A program made the translations under genes and the position numbers. A DNA stretch of 64,000 nucleotides from contig CAJNDT010003369.1 of the NCBI GenBank assembly GCA_905221615.1, positions 124,001 to 188,000 on the forward strand. Reading direction: 5' to 3'. Below are positions 47,082-59,800 of this stretch, in pieces; position 1 is the stretch's first letter; every line of letters starts with the position of its first letter. The notes under the pieces were generated by a model that was not told where the DNA came from, searched no databases, and was given only the letters and a program-made list of their open reading frames with translations. The DNA is from Symbiodinium sp. CCMP2592. Lineage: Eukaryota > Sar > Dinophyceae > Suessiales > Symbiodiniaceae.

Positions 47082-47910
47082 TTGACCCACTACCACATCC
47101 GTAAGGACCCACGTCTGCCACAGCATACCATCTACTGCGTCGGAGTTTCCTGGATCCTGAGCATTTGTCTTCCCTCTTACCGGATTTGTACTGAAAATCG
47201 GAGTTGCAGGACTTCGGCGAATGCGGGCAAGTGGTCAGCTGTCGTGTCCCGAAGGATAAGGCCCGATGGAATCAGCCGTGCTCGTTTGTTACTAGGTCGC
47301 GATTTCTCTCGCATGGACATGTTGGCCACGGCACGGCAAAGTTAGGAGTCGATGAGAAGTTCAGAGCTTGCAGACTAAGCAGTGAAACTTGCGGAAGCAC
47401 ACCCTGCTCCGTGGCTCCGTGGTTGTGGAGGACGGCTACATCAAAGGAATCGCTTTCATCCAATTCAATCATGAAGATGCCGCGAGCTCAGTGAGCTCCC
47501 CGTTCAAGGCTCAAGGTTGTGGATGGGGCCCTGTGTTCTGTATTCGGAAGTGCGGCCAGGCCGTTCAGCAGGCTTTGGAGTACCATGGGACGTTCTACTA
47601 CGGCAGAAAGATCTTCGTCAACAAAGCACGAGGTCAGGCCCTGCCTTTTAGCTTGCTTGTGGACTCCGGTGCTTCGGATTCTGGCAGGTGGCAGGGGAAA
47701 GGGACGAAACGTCCGCCGGAACGGAAGTCCGGAAGGCCAAAGGTGGCTTGGAGATTGATTGCATCATTGCTTGTGGGCCAGCTTCGGGACGGGCCCACCC
47801 GAGTAGAAGCGCGCAAGCAGCAGGGTTGCGTAGGAGTACGCTACAGTCGGTCCCGAGTCAATTGTGGCCTCTTGCCAAGCTCAAGCTGTTGGGCCTCGAT
47901 GAAAAATTGA
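47082..47910 (+). pseudogene. RRM gene relic, copy 5 (mosaic)
   Basis: RNP1 (KGIAFIQF) is at 47443-47466. An extra segment of about 90 bases precedes it (47332-47427), as in copy 4, whereas the segment after RNP1 is short and the tail (VNKARGQALPF) matches copy 2. The N-terminal frame stops at 47345. Confidence 0.5.
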
Positions 47911-49785
47911 GGTGTTTCCTCGTTTGTGCCGGGCCGTTGCCCCACTGCGAGAATCGCCCAAGCGAAGTTGCCCTGATCAAGTGTAGTGTCGTAAAGTAAA
48001 TCAAGACTCTGATATAATCTGTTTTGTTTCTGCCGAGCCCACGAGATATTGCGTCTGTTCTCTGCCCGCTGTGGGCAGAATGCCGAAAGCTGGGCCTTGC
48101 TTCCACGTTTACAAACAGAGGGATTTGAGGGTTGGAGAGGTTCCGGGAGATTCCAACTTCGAGACTCAGGGATGTTTAGCGGTCTGTAAGGGAAGCACCC
48201 TAAGATGCGATGATGGGTCAGAGGCTTCAGGGTTATATAGGTCGGGCCAGGCACAGACTGATCGCAGCGACGGGCCACAGAAGCTGAGACATTCCCTCTC
48301 TTGCGTCAATGCTGCAGGTAGCTGTTGGTTTCAGTCGAGTGTTTGGTGATTCTGGGGATCCCACATCAAAGACTCGGGTGCATTCAGACTTATACGGCAG
48401 GTCAGTCGGGCTATGAGTTCCGGACCTTGGTTCTTAAGCTAGCAGCGAAGGATGTGGAAGCTGATGCGCACGCACGCCGCAGTGCAAAATCTTCTAGCCT
48501 AAGAGTCGTTGTAGCCGAGTTGTGTTCCAAGGCTGAAAGCCAAACTCGCCAAACATCTGCTTGCACCTTCGAAGTAGTGACGCTTGAGTACAGACGCTCT
48601 TCCAGGTTTTGCTTCGTGTGGCGACACGGGTGAGCCATCAACTGCCAAGTTTCAAAGCGCAGAATTGCTCTCCTTTCTATCGCAAGCTTCGCTGTCGAGG
48701 CTCATGCAGTTCATCGTGTCTTGCCACCTTGCCACGTGTAAGCAGAAAATCGCCGAAGCGAAGTTGCTCTGGATGCCGAGCCCGCCCCGCCATGGACAAA
48801 ATGCCAAAAGCCCTTCTTTGGGCGCTGGAAAGCTTAGGTTCTGGGTTTGGTCAGTCTTTTGTTTGGTTTGGTTTGTGCAGCTTGCATGGGGTTCATTGCA
48901 AGTGCATCTGTCTATTCGCCTGCAGTCAGCAGGAAACATGCGGAGCATGTATCGGGTACTTTCAAGGTTTGTATCATGTTTGAGGTTTGCCACCCAAAGC
49001 CTCAAATGGGCTGGACGCAGCCTCCAGCATCATGGGACATCTTTGCTTCTTGGCTCTGACAGCTTGCAGCGAATTGCACAAAGCATTGCAATTTCCGGCG
49101 CAGTATGCAGGCCTCCTGCTATGTCTGTTTTGCCGGGGTTTGCGGGGCAGGGTCATTCCAGGTAAGGCCGGTTAGGCATGAAGATCCAACTCAGGTTTTT
49201 GGTAGCTTTCTTTGTGTGGCATGGACTTGTTTATACCAGCTCAGAGACCATCTATGCCCCAATCCCCCCCCCTCCGCCCCCTTACCCATGTCGTTGCCAC
49301 TGCCCTGGCACATGCTTTAATCCGCTTGATCCGTGGACCCGTCACAGGTCTGCATCATGATGGTTGTGCCTGGATGGTCTAGACCTCGGACAGCGCTTGG
49401 ACATTGTGCCCCAGGGTACTACAACAGTATTGCGACCATATTTTCCCAGCATTTGCATTGATACCTCTACGAAAGTCACGAAAGCTCTCCCCCGGGAGCC
49501 TTTCGTTTCAACAGCCAGAACTTGTTCTGCCAGAAGGCTTAGGGGGTGTGGGGAGGGCCCCCAAGAGGTGGCCAATCCGGTCCCGTTTTTGCAGCCATTC
49601 CCCGTGCCGAGCGGGGCCTTTTTTTGGCTCCAGCGGGTGGTGTTCTAAACGACCCTCCAATGGAGAAGCGAGACCCCCATGATGCCCATGATGCTCGCCT
49701 GCCGGCGCGAATTGGGATCCCAGGTGCTCATGATGCGCTTCGCTGGCTGAGCTTCTTTGAGACGCCTAGCTTCTTCTGTGTGATC

Positions 49786-52015
49786 GTTGTCTTTTTCAGC
49801 GATTTTCACATACAGGGTCAAGGGCTTTGAGTTGCGCAAGGGTTGTGCATGACCCCGTTCGTTTTCTTCTGTATGCTCCTTGGAAACTGAAACAACTGTG
49901 TATGACACCATTCGTTGTCTTTCTCAGCGATTTTAAGATACGGGGTCTAGGGCTTTGAGTGCGCCAGGGTTGTGTATGACCCCGTTCGTTTTCTTCTGTA
50001 TGCTCCTTGGAAACTGAAACAACTGAGTATGACACCATTCGTTGTCTGTTTCAGCGATTTTAAGATACAGGGTCTAGGGCTTTGAGTGCGCAAGGGTTGT
50101 GTATGACCCCGTTCGTTGTCTTCTGCATGCTCCTTGGAAACTGAAACAACTGTGTATGACACCATTCGTTGTCTTTTTCAGCGATGTTAAGATACAGGGT
50201 CTAGGGCTTTGAGTGCGCAAGGGTTGTGTATGACCCCGTTCGTTTTCTTCTGTATGCTCCTTGGAAGCTGAAACAACTGAGTATGACACCATTCGTTGTC
50301 TTTTTCAGCGGTTTCAAGATACAGGGTCTAGGGCTTTGAGTGCGCAAGGGTTGTGTATATGACCCCGTTCGTTTTCTTCTGTATGCTCCTTGGAAACTGA
50401 AACAACTGAGTATGACACCGTTCGTTGTCTTTTTCAGCGATGTTAAGATACAGGGTCTAGGGCTTTGAGTGCGCAAGGGTTGTGTATGACCCCGTTCGTT
50501 TTCTTCTGTATGCTCCTTGGAAACTGGAACAACTGTGTATGACACCATTCGTTGTCTGTTTCACCGATTTTAAGATACAGGGTCTAGGGCTTTGAGTGCG
50601 CAAGGGTTGTGTATGACCCCGTTCGTTTTCTTCTGTATGCTCCTTGGAAACTGGAACAGCTGTGTATGACACCATTCGTTGTCTTTTTCAGCGATGTTTT
50701 AAGATACAGGGTCTAGGGCTTTGAGTGCGCAAGGGTTGTGTATGACCCCGTTCGTTTTCTTCTGTATGCTCCTTGGAAACTGAAACAACTGTGTATGACA
50801 CCATTCGTTGTCTTTTTCAGCGATTTAAGATACAGGGTCTAGGGCTTTGAGTGCGCAAGGGTTGTGTATGACCCCGTTCGTTTTCTTCTGTATGCTCCTT
50901 GGAAACTGAAACAACTGTGTATGACACCATTCGTTGTCTTTTTCAGCGATTTTAAGATACAGGGTCTAGGGCTTTGAGTGCGCAAGGGTTGTGTATGACC
51001 CCGTTCGTTTTCTTCTGTATGCTCCTTGGAAACTGAAACAACTGTGTATGACACCATTCGTTGTCTTTTTCAGCGATTTTAAGATACAGGGTCTTTGAGT
51101 GCGCAAGGGTTGTGTATGACCCCGTTCGTTTTCTTCTGTATGCTCCTTGGAAACTGAAACAACTGTGTATGACACCATTCGTTGTCTTTTTCAACGATTT
51201 TAAGATACAGGGTCTAGGGCTTTGAGTGCGCAAGGGTTGTGTATGACCCCGTTCGTTTTCTTCTGTATGCTCCTTGGAAACTGAAACAACTGTGTATGAC
51301 ACCATTCGTTGTCTTTTTCAGCGATTTTAAGATACAGGGTCTAGGGCTTTGAGTGCGCAAGGGTTGTGTATGACCCCGTTCGTTTTCTTCTGTATGCTCC
51401 TTGGAAACTGAAACAACTGTGTATGACACCATTCGTTGTCTTTTTCAGCGATTTTAAGATACAGGGTCTAGGGCTTTGAGTGCGCAAGGGTTGTGTATGA
51501 CCCCGTTCGTTTTCTTCTGTATGCTCCTTGGAAACTGAAACAACTGTGTATGACACCATTCGTTGTCTTTTTCAGCGATTCTAAAATACAGAGTCTAGGG
51601 CTTTGAGTGCGCAAGGGTTGTGATATGACCCCGTTCGTTTTCTTCTGTATGCTCCTCGGAGATTGAAGCAACTGTGTGTGACCCTTTTCGTTCTCTTTGC
51701 AACGGTTTTAGGGTGTAGGGTCTAGGGCTTTGGGTGCACAAGGGTTGTGTATGACCCCGTTCGTTTTCTTCTGTATGCTCCTTGGAGACAGTTAAACAAC
51801 TGTGTCTGACCCCATTCGTTTCCACTTTCGACGGTTTTAGGGTGTAGGGTCTAGGGCTTTGGGTGTACAAGTCTTGTGTATGAACCCCGTTCGTTTTCCT
51901 CTGTATGTTCCCTGGAGACTTTTTCAACGGGTCTAGGGCTTTGGGTGCACAAGGGTTGTGTATGACCCCGTTCGTTTTCTTCTGTATGCTCCTGAGAAAT
52001 TGAAATAACAGTGTA
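49786..52015. repeat. 127-bp minisatellite array
   Basis: A 127-bp period containing GTATGACACCATTCGTTGTC, a TTTTCAGCGATTTTAAGATAC segment and GTATGCTCCTTGGAAACTG repeats about 15 times with few differences from about 49786 to 51690. Three to four strongly diverged copies follow, to about 52015. Because 127 is not a multiple of three, the apparent 72-residue frames on the minus strand are by-products of the repeat. The array is absent from the other five units. Confidence 0.9.
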
Positions 52016-53511
52016 TTTCTCAACTCCCAAACTTTAATCCCAGTGATGCTCATGATGCGCTTAGCTTTTCTGTGTACGGTCTTCACTCATGCTCACTAAG
52101 CCCATGAAGCTAGAGCTTTCGTCACCCCCCCCTCCGGGTCTCAAGTATCATGATCCTGAGGTGCAGCGACGCGGCGTGGCGAGCACAGATGGCGGACATG
52201 GATGAGGCCCACACAAATACTCGAGTGCGGCTGAGTTCGGGCTTCCCAAAACCAAAGACCCAAATTGATGATGTTTGGTTGGGAACATGCAAAATCAACG
52301 TACGCTGCGGAAAGTTTCGTCGCAGGGCGCAGGGGGTGGGGGTTGATGTCTAGTCAGTATGGAGGGACACAAGGCCAAAGCTCAGATGACTTGCAATGAG
52401 GTCGTGTGACCGTCCATACGGCCTTCAGCAACTTCAATTTTACTCATATTTTACTCCCCGGTATGATGCTACAGGGCTGCACACGTTTAGGCCAAGAGGA
52501 CGGCGTTGGGCGTTTAAGTGATGATTTGGAGCATCCTGCACCGCTTAACGCACATCTTTGTTGATTACATATCCCGCCAGAAGCAGTACCAAAGTCGAGT
52601 CAGTCTCGTCAGCCCTTTTGTTGTGTTTTGTCACGGCGCCGGAGCTCCCCGGAAGTAAGAGGAAATGCCGAAGCAACACTCCCATTCATATGTTTCGATG
52701 TTGTAATTAACATGACTTGAAGTTGGTACGTGGGCTTAGATGACATTGAAGGGGCAACTTCTGGAAACACCGTGGCAGCTGTATCCCCTGCGCTGATGAG
52801 GAAATACAATCCATTGCTCTGCCGGAACCTCAGTCTCATCGAAACCCAGTGGCAGAGAGCGCCGGTCTCTGATTCCCTTTCAACCCCTTGCCATGACCCA
52901 GTCTTAGTCTTTGTAGTCTCACTTCAACCTCATTGATGCACCCCCCCTCATGGTCGCAGTTGTGAGGTTTGCGTGACACCTACTCCTGAAGTCAATCACT
53001 CCATTCCGTCTTCCTTTGGGCCTGACCTCGAGGCGAAATGCAAGAAAGGTGACGATGCAGCTTCTCGGCATTTATCTACAAGTTTCAGTGGTTGCGGGGG
53101 AGGGGGGAGCCTGTGTTTTGATGTAAACTCACTAGAACTGGACCGAGACTATTGCAGCGACTCGTGCAACCAGTCCTCATGAGACAGCCTTGATGTTTGT
53201 GTGTCATGGAGACGTGTGTGGACGACGGAGGCAAGTAAACGGACAGCGTGGCACGCATTGCTGGTGCGTGACTGCGTGTATTTGTGTAGACGCCTGCATG
53301 CATGAGCAGACCTGTGTGCACATTTTGAGTGAGCATGCTAACATTCTTCAACCGCTTCGTGTGAATATGAGGATGCAGCATTGTCTCTTGCTGACGTTGA
53401 TCATCAGCATGCCACGATCAATAGAGCTGCAGGCTATTGATGGGTCATCGTTGCTCTGTCTCAGCATGAGGCCCGATGCTCCTTCCACATGCACGCGGCC
53501 AGGCACACCCG

Positions 53512-53550
53512 CTAAATCCCTAAACCCCTAAAGCCTTAAACCCCATAATC
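53512..53550. repeat. Telomere-like CCCTAAA words in copy 6
   Basis: TAAATCCCTAAACCCCTAAA followed by degenerate copies; a complementary GGGTTTAGGGGTTTAGGGG lies at about 53879-53897. These are short interstitial tracts only. Confidence 0.45.
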
Positions 53551-54939
53551 CTTTCCCTCTCATTTGTGACTCCCTGCGTTTTGCACGTTTGAAGGCCAAC
53601 CTGTGTAGTCAGAGATGACGGGCGGCAGCCTTCGGGAAAAAGCAACCCTTCCCACAGAAACCGCACCCTCACTTTCTGCAAAGCACGGTTTTGGCTTTGA
53701 CACTCATGAAGGTAGAGAGTTGTTTTGCAAATTACTGTTGATTTCATATTCGTTTTCGCACTTTGCACTGGCGGATCCTGCGAACAGTCGGAACTCGCCT
53801 CCTTCGGCCAGGAACGCAGAGCGTTCATGAAGAGGCCTCGGATCGTTCATGCAGGGGAAGGAAGGGAGATGCTTGCAGGGTTTAGGGGTTTAGGGGCAGC
53901 TTGAGAAATGGGGAGGGGCGTTGGTCGCGAGAGGTCACGCAGTTGAGATACCTCAATCTCTGAGCCTTAAGCAGAAAGTTGCAGGTTCAAAGGCTCAGAG
54001 ATGGAGTTCTCCAACAGCCCATGCAATTACAGGTTGGCAGGCTCCCTACGCTTCTTCCACAGGCTGGCTGCATCTGCATGCCCTGTGGACGGCGTTGTAC
54101 AGCTTTTGAACTTGGATGCTAAGTGGCAAGAAAGCTTTGCTTGTACGAATTGCAGGTCCAGACTTTCACAGCTAAAGCTTGAACCGGTCAGGATGCCCTC
54201 AACTGGTCTAATTCCCGGAGAGCGGCCCTGTTGCATATCCTTTGCCTTGCCTAAACCAACGTCGCATAAGCTGATTTTGGAGTTTGGGCAGATGGGTTCG
54301 GGGTACACGCGGTGCAGGAAGATTGCTTGTGGTGCCAGCCATACTGCGAGATCATTTGCAGCATCTGCATGAGCTGGCCCATGATGAGCTCTTCTCCGTT
54401 CTGCGAGTGTGAAGATGCTCAAGGTGAGCAATGGCTGATGTAGGTAAAGTCTGCACTTATCAGACTTATCATACTTCAGCAGCACGCAGCTTTGGCAGTC
54501 ACCGATTTCCCCACATCATCTAAACAGCCACTTCTTGCTAACTTCGACGGTCTTGCGTTTCTGCCTGCGAATCCAACAGCCTGTGGAATGTCAAGTCGTG
54601 GTCTCTTCGCTGAAGTGTGCAACTCATCCCCTTGCGATGTTCAGTGCCAGCAATCGCTGGGCGAGTGGAGCAAGCCGACGTCGCATCCGACGTCACATAC
54701 TGGAAACTGTCGGAAGGATGACCCTTTGAGCAGTGGAAGCAGGATAGAGGCCCTGGGCGGACCAGACGGATCGATGGACACTGCAGCTGAGCTCCGGTCT
54801 GGTCACTTGGAGACACTGCCAAAGCGTTCTGAGGAGGATCGCTTCCAGATCCTCAGAAACCGCCTTCAGCCAGGCCCCTAGCGCAGCCGTAGTTTTTGGC
54901 GTGGCCGCTGCAGAAGAAGCTTCAGACCTGCGGACAGCG

Positions 54940-55015
54940 GAGTGAGAGCGAGAGAGCGAGAGAGTGAGAGAGTGAGGGAGTGCGGCAGGCAGGGAGTGCG
55001 GGAGTGAGGGAGAAT
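54940..55015. repeat. GAGA/GAGT simple repeat
   Basis: Purine-rich run of GAGAGC, GAGAGT and GGGAGT, found only in copy 6. Confidence 0.8.
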
Positions 55016-55189
55016 GGGACCCATGTTTAGAAGCTCGCTGAATGCCCTTGCAATGAATTTGCCACCAGTGTCGCGCATGACTGCATCTGCCGCTGAGGCA
55101 AGCGGGATATGTTCCCAAGGTGAAGTATTCCAAGGCTGAAGGTGGAAGGGTGTCCGCAACCCTGACTCTGCAGAAGCATGGCACCTGTC

Positions 55190-55345
55190 GCCAGTACATT
55201 GGGCGGGCTGCCAGCTCGAAGGATGAGGCACGGCTGTTGTTGGTGGATGAACTGATGGAAGATGAGGCCATAACCACAGCATTGACCGACCTGGGGATTC
55301 CGCGACATATTCAGGCATCAGTAGATTTCATTGCCGGAAAGAGGC
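55190..55345 (+). other. Exon-like segment retained in copy 6
   Basis: One frame reads through KDEARLLLVDELMEDEAI and on to IPRHIQASVDFIAGKRRSRK. In copies 1-5 a deletion removes the LLLVDELMEDEA part but the second part persists. The composition is protein-like. No family is recognised and no start or splice site is certain. Confidence 0.35.
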
Positions 55346-55812
55346 GATCCCGCAAGCATTCTCAGGATGGCACATGCATTGCAAAGGGTACGTCGTCGGG
55401 TCAGTGAGAAGGATAGCGGTTTAGGGTGCAAAGCATGAATGCTTGCGGACATGTTTCCATGGATAACCTCTGTCTGCCGACTGCCAGCACGACAAAAGGA
55501 GCGCGAGCTTTCTGTCTTGCTTGTGGAACAGTGAAGGGTTGCCGCGCAGCTGTTACTCTGAGAAACTTGTCACAGCACCGTCCAGGTCGTCAGATAGATC
55601 CTGGAGGCGTCGAACGAGTGGGTTGGTGCTTGCGAAGCAAGTTCATCAGCCTCCACGTTTACGCCATAATTCGCAGCGTGCGCTCACCACTGATTTCGTT
55701 GACAACCACTAGTGAGTCTCCGTTCTGCATGCTGGTACTTATTGACCAGTGCTAGAGCTGATGTGAAGAGAGGAGCGGGCGTCATTGTAGTGCTGGCAGG
55801 TGGGGACTGCGA

Positions 55813-55829
55813 CTCGTCACGCTGACGAG
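55813..55829. other. Perfect 7-bp hairpin, copy 6
   Basis: Same CTCGTCA-CGC-TGACGAG hairpin, preserved although the bases just upstream differ. Confidence 0.5.
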
Positions 55830-56337
55830 GTGTCAGTGCCTAGCAATCCTTGGTTAGGGGCTCTCAGGGTTTAGAATTCTCGCTGTGTTCTTTGGTCTCT
55901 TAGCTTGCTGAACAGAAACAGGGCCCTCGACGGCTTCTCAACAGCTGCTTCTGCAAACCCAGTCGTCAGGAGCCTCAACCCGGCAGACCTCGCGGACCTT
56001 AAAGCCCATAGACCCTCAATGGCGACCGGAAATTGTAGGAAGCCGAAGTTTGGGGCCGTTGGTTACGTATACGAGCGCGCCCAAGATGGCCCCCAAGTGC
56101 TCTCGAGCATGTTTGGTGTAGGCCGTCAGGCCATCTCCGTGCACATCTGATTCTGTGACTTACGGTTTGAGGGGCACCTGCCGTTTTATGGTCATGGAGC
56201 CGGGTAGCCAACAAGACTCCAGATAGTCGTATTCAGGAACAACAAGTCTCAGGTGAAAAAAGCTTGACAGGAGGAGGAGAGATGAAACGCATGCACGCTT
56301 TGCCCACTCCCCCTGTTCGCAGTCATGTCCGAATGCG

Positions 56338-56495
56338 GTCACTCACTGACTCACTCACTCACTCACTCACTGACTGACTGACTCACTCACTGACTGACTG
56401 ACTCACTCACTCACTCACTCACTCACCCACCCACCCACCCACGCACGCACGCACGCACGCACGCACTCACTCACTCACTCACTGACTCACTGAAG
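56338..56495. repeat. CACT/GACT/CACC/CACG compound tetranucleotide repeat
   Basis: A TCAC-based tract passes from CACT and GACT to CACC, then GCAC, and back to CACT. It occupies a site at which the other copies have ordinary unit sequence. Confidence 0.85.
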
Positions 56496-57109
56496 TTGAA
56501 GGTTTGGGGTCGGGTCTTAGGACTTGGGAGCCTGTAGCAGCACCTTCGTGAAGTTCCGTGTAATGCCGCAGTCCGGATATGCGTGTGGTCATCCTGAAGG
56601 CATATTCGGTGAGCTTGTTTCCGGTTGGGAAGTCAGGTCTGCGCGCCTTATACTGCAGTGAATAAACCGACTACTGCACTCCCTAAATCAATAAATAAGC
56701 CTTCTCCCCAAAGCCCCCCAGATTTGCGAGTATTCGCATGAAAACCAGGACCACAAACCGCATATTAGAGAACGACAGCGGAAATTAATTGGTTCCCTTT
56801 TAATGTTGCTGCTCATTAACTCCGGGGCACGAGTGAACCCAAGGCGTGTCCTGGACAGCGACCTGCGCCTCGCACAAACCTCAGCTTCCTGATGCGTAGC
56901 CAAGCCTTCAGCTTTGAGGGTTTCCGCCAACTGTGCTTCGCAATGTATGCTGTATACCATATACCGTGTGTTTTTCGGTATGTACTATATACTGTACATT
57001 GAATGCCTTTCGCTCTTGGAGAGTTTTGAACGGAATGGGAATGGTATGGTATGACCAGCCGAGGCTTTTAGATTTTTCTATGGTATGATCGACTCCAGCT
57101 TAGCCGAGT

Positions 57110-57150
57110 GTGTATGTATGTATATATATATATATACACACACACACGCC
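57110..57150. repeat. Short TATG/TA/CA microsatellite, copy 6
   Basis: Contracted counterpart of the 240-400-bp microsatellites of copies 1-5. Confidence 0.75.
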
Positions 57151-57437
57151 CTGCTATCGAGTCTCATGTGGATGCTGGTTTCTCGCTCGTTGGTCCATCA
57201 AGCACGCTTTTCAAACAAAACACGAAGCTTTGTTTTGGGATGCCTGGCTGGCTGACTCCCTAGAGTCCCTAGAGCCAACCTGCAAGTAAGCTTCCCCTGG
57301 AGAGAAGAGCGGCTTGGTAGGTCTTCTTTGGGTGCTTCAGGTGACGATGGCCACACCGTGAAGGTGACAGGCCTGTTCCTCACTTCAGATTCCATTCTGC
57401 CAATATCAAATGCACTTGCAAAGGCCTTTCGTGGCGG

Positions 57438-58150
57438 TTGTCCTACTTCCGCATCCTTAAGGACCCACGTCTTGACGACCTCAAAATACCATCTACCCTC
57501 GTCGGAGTTTCCTGGATCCTGAGCACGTGTCTTCCCTCTTACCGGATTTGTCCTGAAAATCGGAGTTGCAGGACTTTGAAGGATGTGGGCCAGTGGTCAC
57601 CTGTCGTGTCCCCAAGGACAAGGCCCGATGGAATCAGCCGTGCTCGTTTGTTACTAGGTCGCGATTTCTCTCGCATGGACATGTTGGCCACGGCAGTGGA
57701 GGACGGCTACATCAAAGGAATGGCTTTCATCCAATTCAATCATGAAGATGCCGCGAGCTCAGTGGGCTCCCAGTTCAAGGCTCAAGGTTGTGGATGGGGC
57801 CCTGTGCGGTGAAGTCGGAATCCCTGTGCTTGGATTCGAACGGTGTGATCTTCAGAGACGTCAGGAAGAGGTGTGATCTGCAAGCGAACCATGCTGTCAC
57901 GCACGTACACTCAGGGCATTTCCAGGGCTCTAGAGGCCAGAAAGGTTGCAACAAGGCTGTAAGCGCGACACAGCGCGGCCAGGCTGTTCGGCAGGCGTTG
58001 AAGTGCAATGCAACCTTCTACTACGGAAGAAGGATCTTCGTCCACAAAGCAGGAGGCAAGGACGCTCTGCCTTTTCGCTTGTTTGTGGCTCCGGTGCTTC
58101 GGATTCTGGCAGGTGGCAGGAGCAAGGGACGCGTCCGCCGGAACGTCTGA
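57438..58150 (+). pseudogene. RRM gene relic with extra segment, copy 6
   Basis: RNP1 reads KGMAFIQF at 57714-57737. About 170 bases separate it from the C-terminal strand (ALKCNATFYYGRRIFVHKA, about 57996-58050), as in copy 4, while the segment before RNP1 is short as in copies 1-3. The block from about 57505 to 57805 is almost identical to copy 1. Confidence 0.5.
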
Positions 58151-58479
58151 AGTCCGGAAGGCCAAAAGTGGCTTGGGGATTGATTGCATCCTGGTGTTGG
58201 GGCCAGCTTCGGGACGAGCACAGCCGAGTACAAGCGCGGAAGCAGCAGGGTTACGTAGGAATACCCTCAGTCAGTGATGCCCAGAGCGTTGTTGGCCTCG
58301 AGCATGTGAAGCATGAGATGAAAATTTGAGGCGTTTCCTCGTTTGTGCCGTTGCCCCACTGCGAAAATCGTCCATGCGAAGTTGCTCTGATCAAGTGTAG
58401 TTCGTAAAGTAAAGGAAGACTCTGATATAGTCTGTTTCATTGCTGCCGAGGGCAAGAGATATTGCCTTTGCTCTCTGCC

Positions 58480-59395
58480 CGCTGTGGGTGCAACCCTCCT
58501 TCCAGAGTGGGCCTTTTGAGCAACAGGAGGAGCTGTCCGCAGAACTCCTCTTACTGTGGTGGGGCCAGGGTAGGCAGCCGCAGGGCCTCCCAAGGAGACG
58601 TTGCAGGGATAGTCGAGTTTCACGGCCGCATCGTCGCCTCTTGCCCAGCGGCCAGCGCGGCATGGCCGAGTTGGCTTCAGCCCGCGCCATCCGTCAGTCA
58701 GACAAGTAGCACGCGTAGAACTACAGGTCCACAGGTCATTGCATGCACGCCGGTATGGGAAACTCCGCACGATGTACTGCCAGCCTCCACGGCGCAAGTT
58801 TTCGCCGTTGCTTTCTGGTTCGGTGCAGGGGCTCATCTGCTTAGGCTGCAGGGCCCACAATCTAGAGGCGCCGCCATGCGCCTGCGCCGAAATGCCACTT
58901 CGATTGCACATGAAACTCGAACTTCTTCGGGGTTGGAGGTAGCACTGAGGCAGTAGGCAGATTCTGCCATTGAACCTTGTGTGTGAGGGCTCACACGTCA
59001 AGGGGCACGTGGAATCCATGGTCCTGGGGGTCATGCCAATCCTGCAACATATCCAGAGTTCGATGTTCATGTCTCTTTTGTTGGAAGCATCTCTGCAGAA
59101 GGAGTGGCAAAGTCGCACAAAGCTCTGGATGTTGCGAGTTGCATCGATCTTACCAATTCCTCTACGATATCTTTATGATTCTAGTCTTCATCGTGACGTG
59201 ATATATAATTCCCAATCGCGATTCTCAACGCCGGCACCGCGCCAGCACCGCACCGCACCAACCATCATCAAACATCGTGACAAAACTCGAATCCCAACGA
59301 GTTGGCCCCCTTCAAGCCTATGCCCGACCTCCGTGATTCCCCATGTTGAGGTAGCACTGTTGCTCCTGGCTTGGCTTCTGCCCGCAGAATGCCGA
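58480..59395. other. Long form of the post-RRM segment in copy 6
   Basis: Starts after CTGCCCGCTGTGGG and ends at CTGCCCGCAGAATGCCG. Copies 1-3 and 5 join these two ends directly, so they look like deletions of this segment at the shared CTGCCCGC. Contains the exon-like pieces also present at 39798-40610; no recognised gene. Confidence 0.5.
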
Positions 59396-59800
59396 AAGCT
59401 GGGCTTTGCTTCCACGTTTACAAACAGACGGATTTGAGGGTTGGAGGGCTTCCGCAGGATTCCAGCTTCAAGACACAGGGATGTTTAGTTGCGGTTGGTG
59501 CAGGTTCAGGGGTTCACTGGTTTCACCGTCGGAAATCTAAACGGAGCATAGTGGGTGAGATGGGGCCGAAGGGGTAAGAAAAGAAGGCCTTTGGGGAAAC
59601 GACCTTCGACAGGGCGTCGTTGAGTGCTGTCCTGACCAGCCTAGTCGAGCTCTCAGCACACAGAGAAGAAGCGCCCTAAGATCCGATGACGGCTCAGAGG
59701 CCTCAGTGTTAGTTTGGGCCAGGCACAGACTTATCGCAGCAACTGGCCACAGAAGCTGAGACAGGCCCGCTCCCGCTTCAAGCAGGATCTCAGGTGTTTG

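Larger units (their letters stand above)
41731..52823. repeat. Tandem array unit, copy 5 (with minisatellite)
   Basis: 11.1 kb; the excess over 8.3 kb is largely the 127-bp minisatellite at 49786-52015. The head block is closest to copy 1. The RRM relic is a mosaic: its 5' part is like copy 4 and its 3' part like copy 2. Sequence outside the listed features holds no recognised gene. Confidence 0.88.
52824..59800. repeat. Tandem array unit, copy 6 (divergent, truncated)
   Basis: Recognisable to about 59.8 kb and missing the last 1.9 kb of a full unit. Most is clearly more diverged than copies 1-5, but the core block and the RRM block are nearly identical to copy 1. It retains segments lost elsewhere (58480-59395 and the exon-like 55190-55345). 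No intact gene is recognised. Confidence 0.82.

Noticed and set aside
49645-52086. Serial minus-strand frames of about 72 residues in the minisatellite
   Set aside because: A 127-bp period shifts the frame in each repeat; the frames end at the same repeat-encoded stops and reflect only the repetition.
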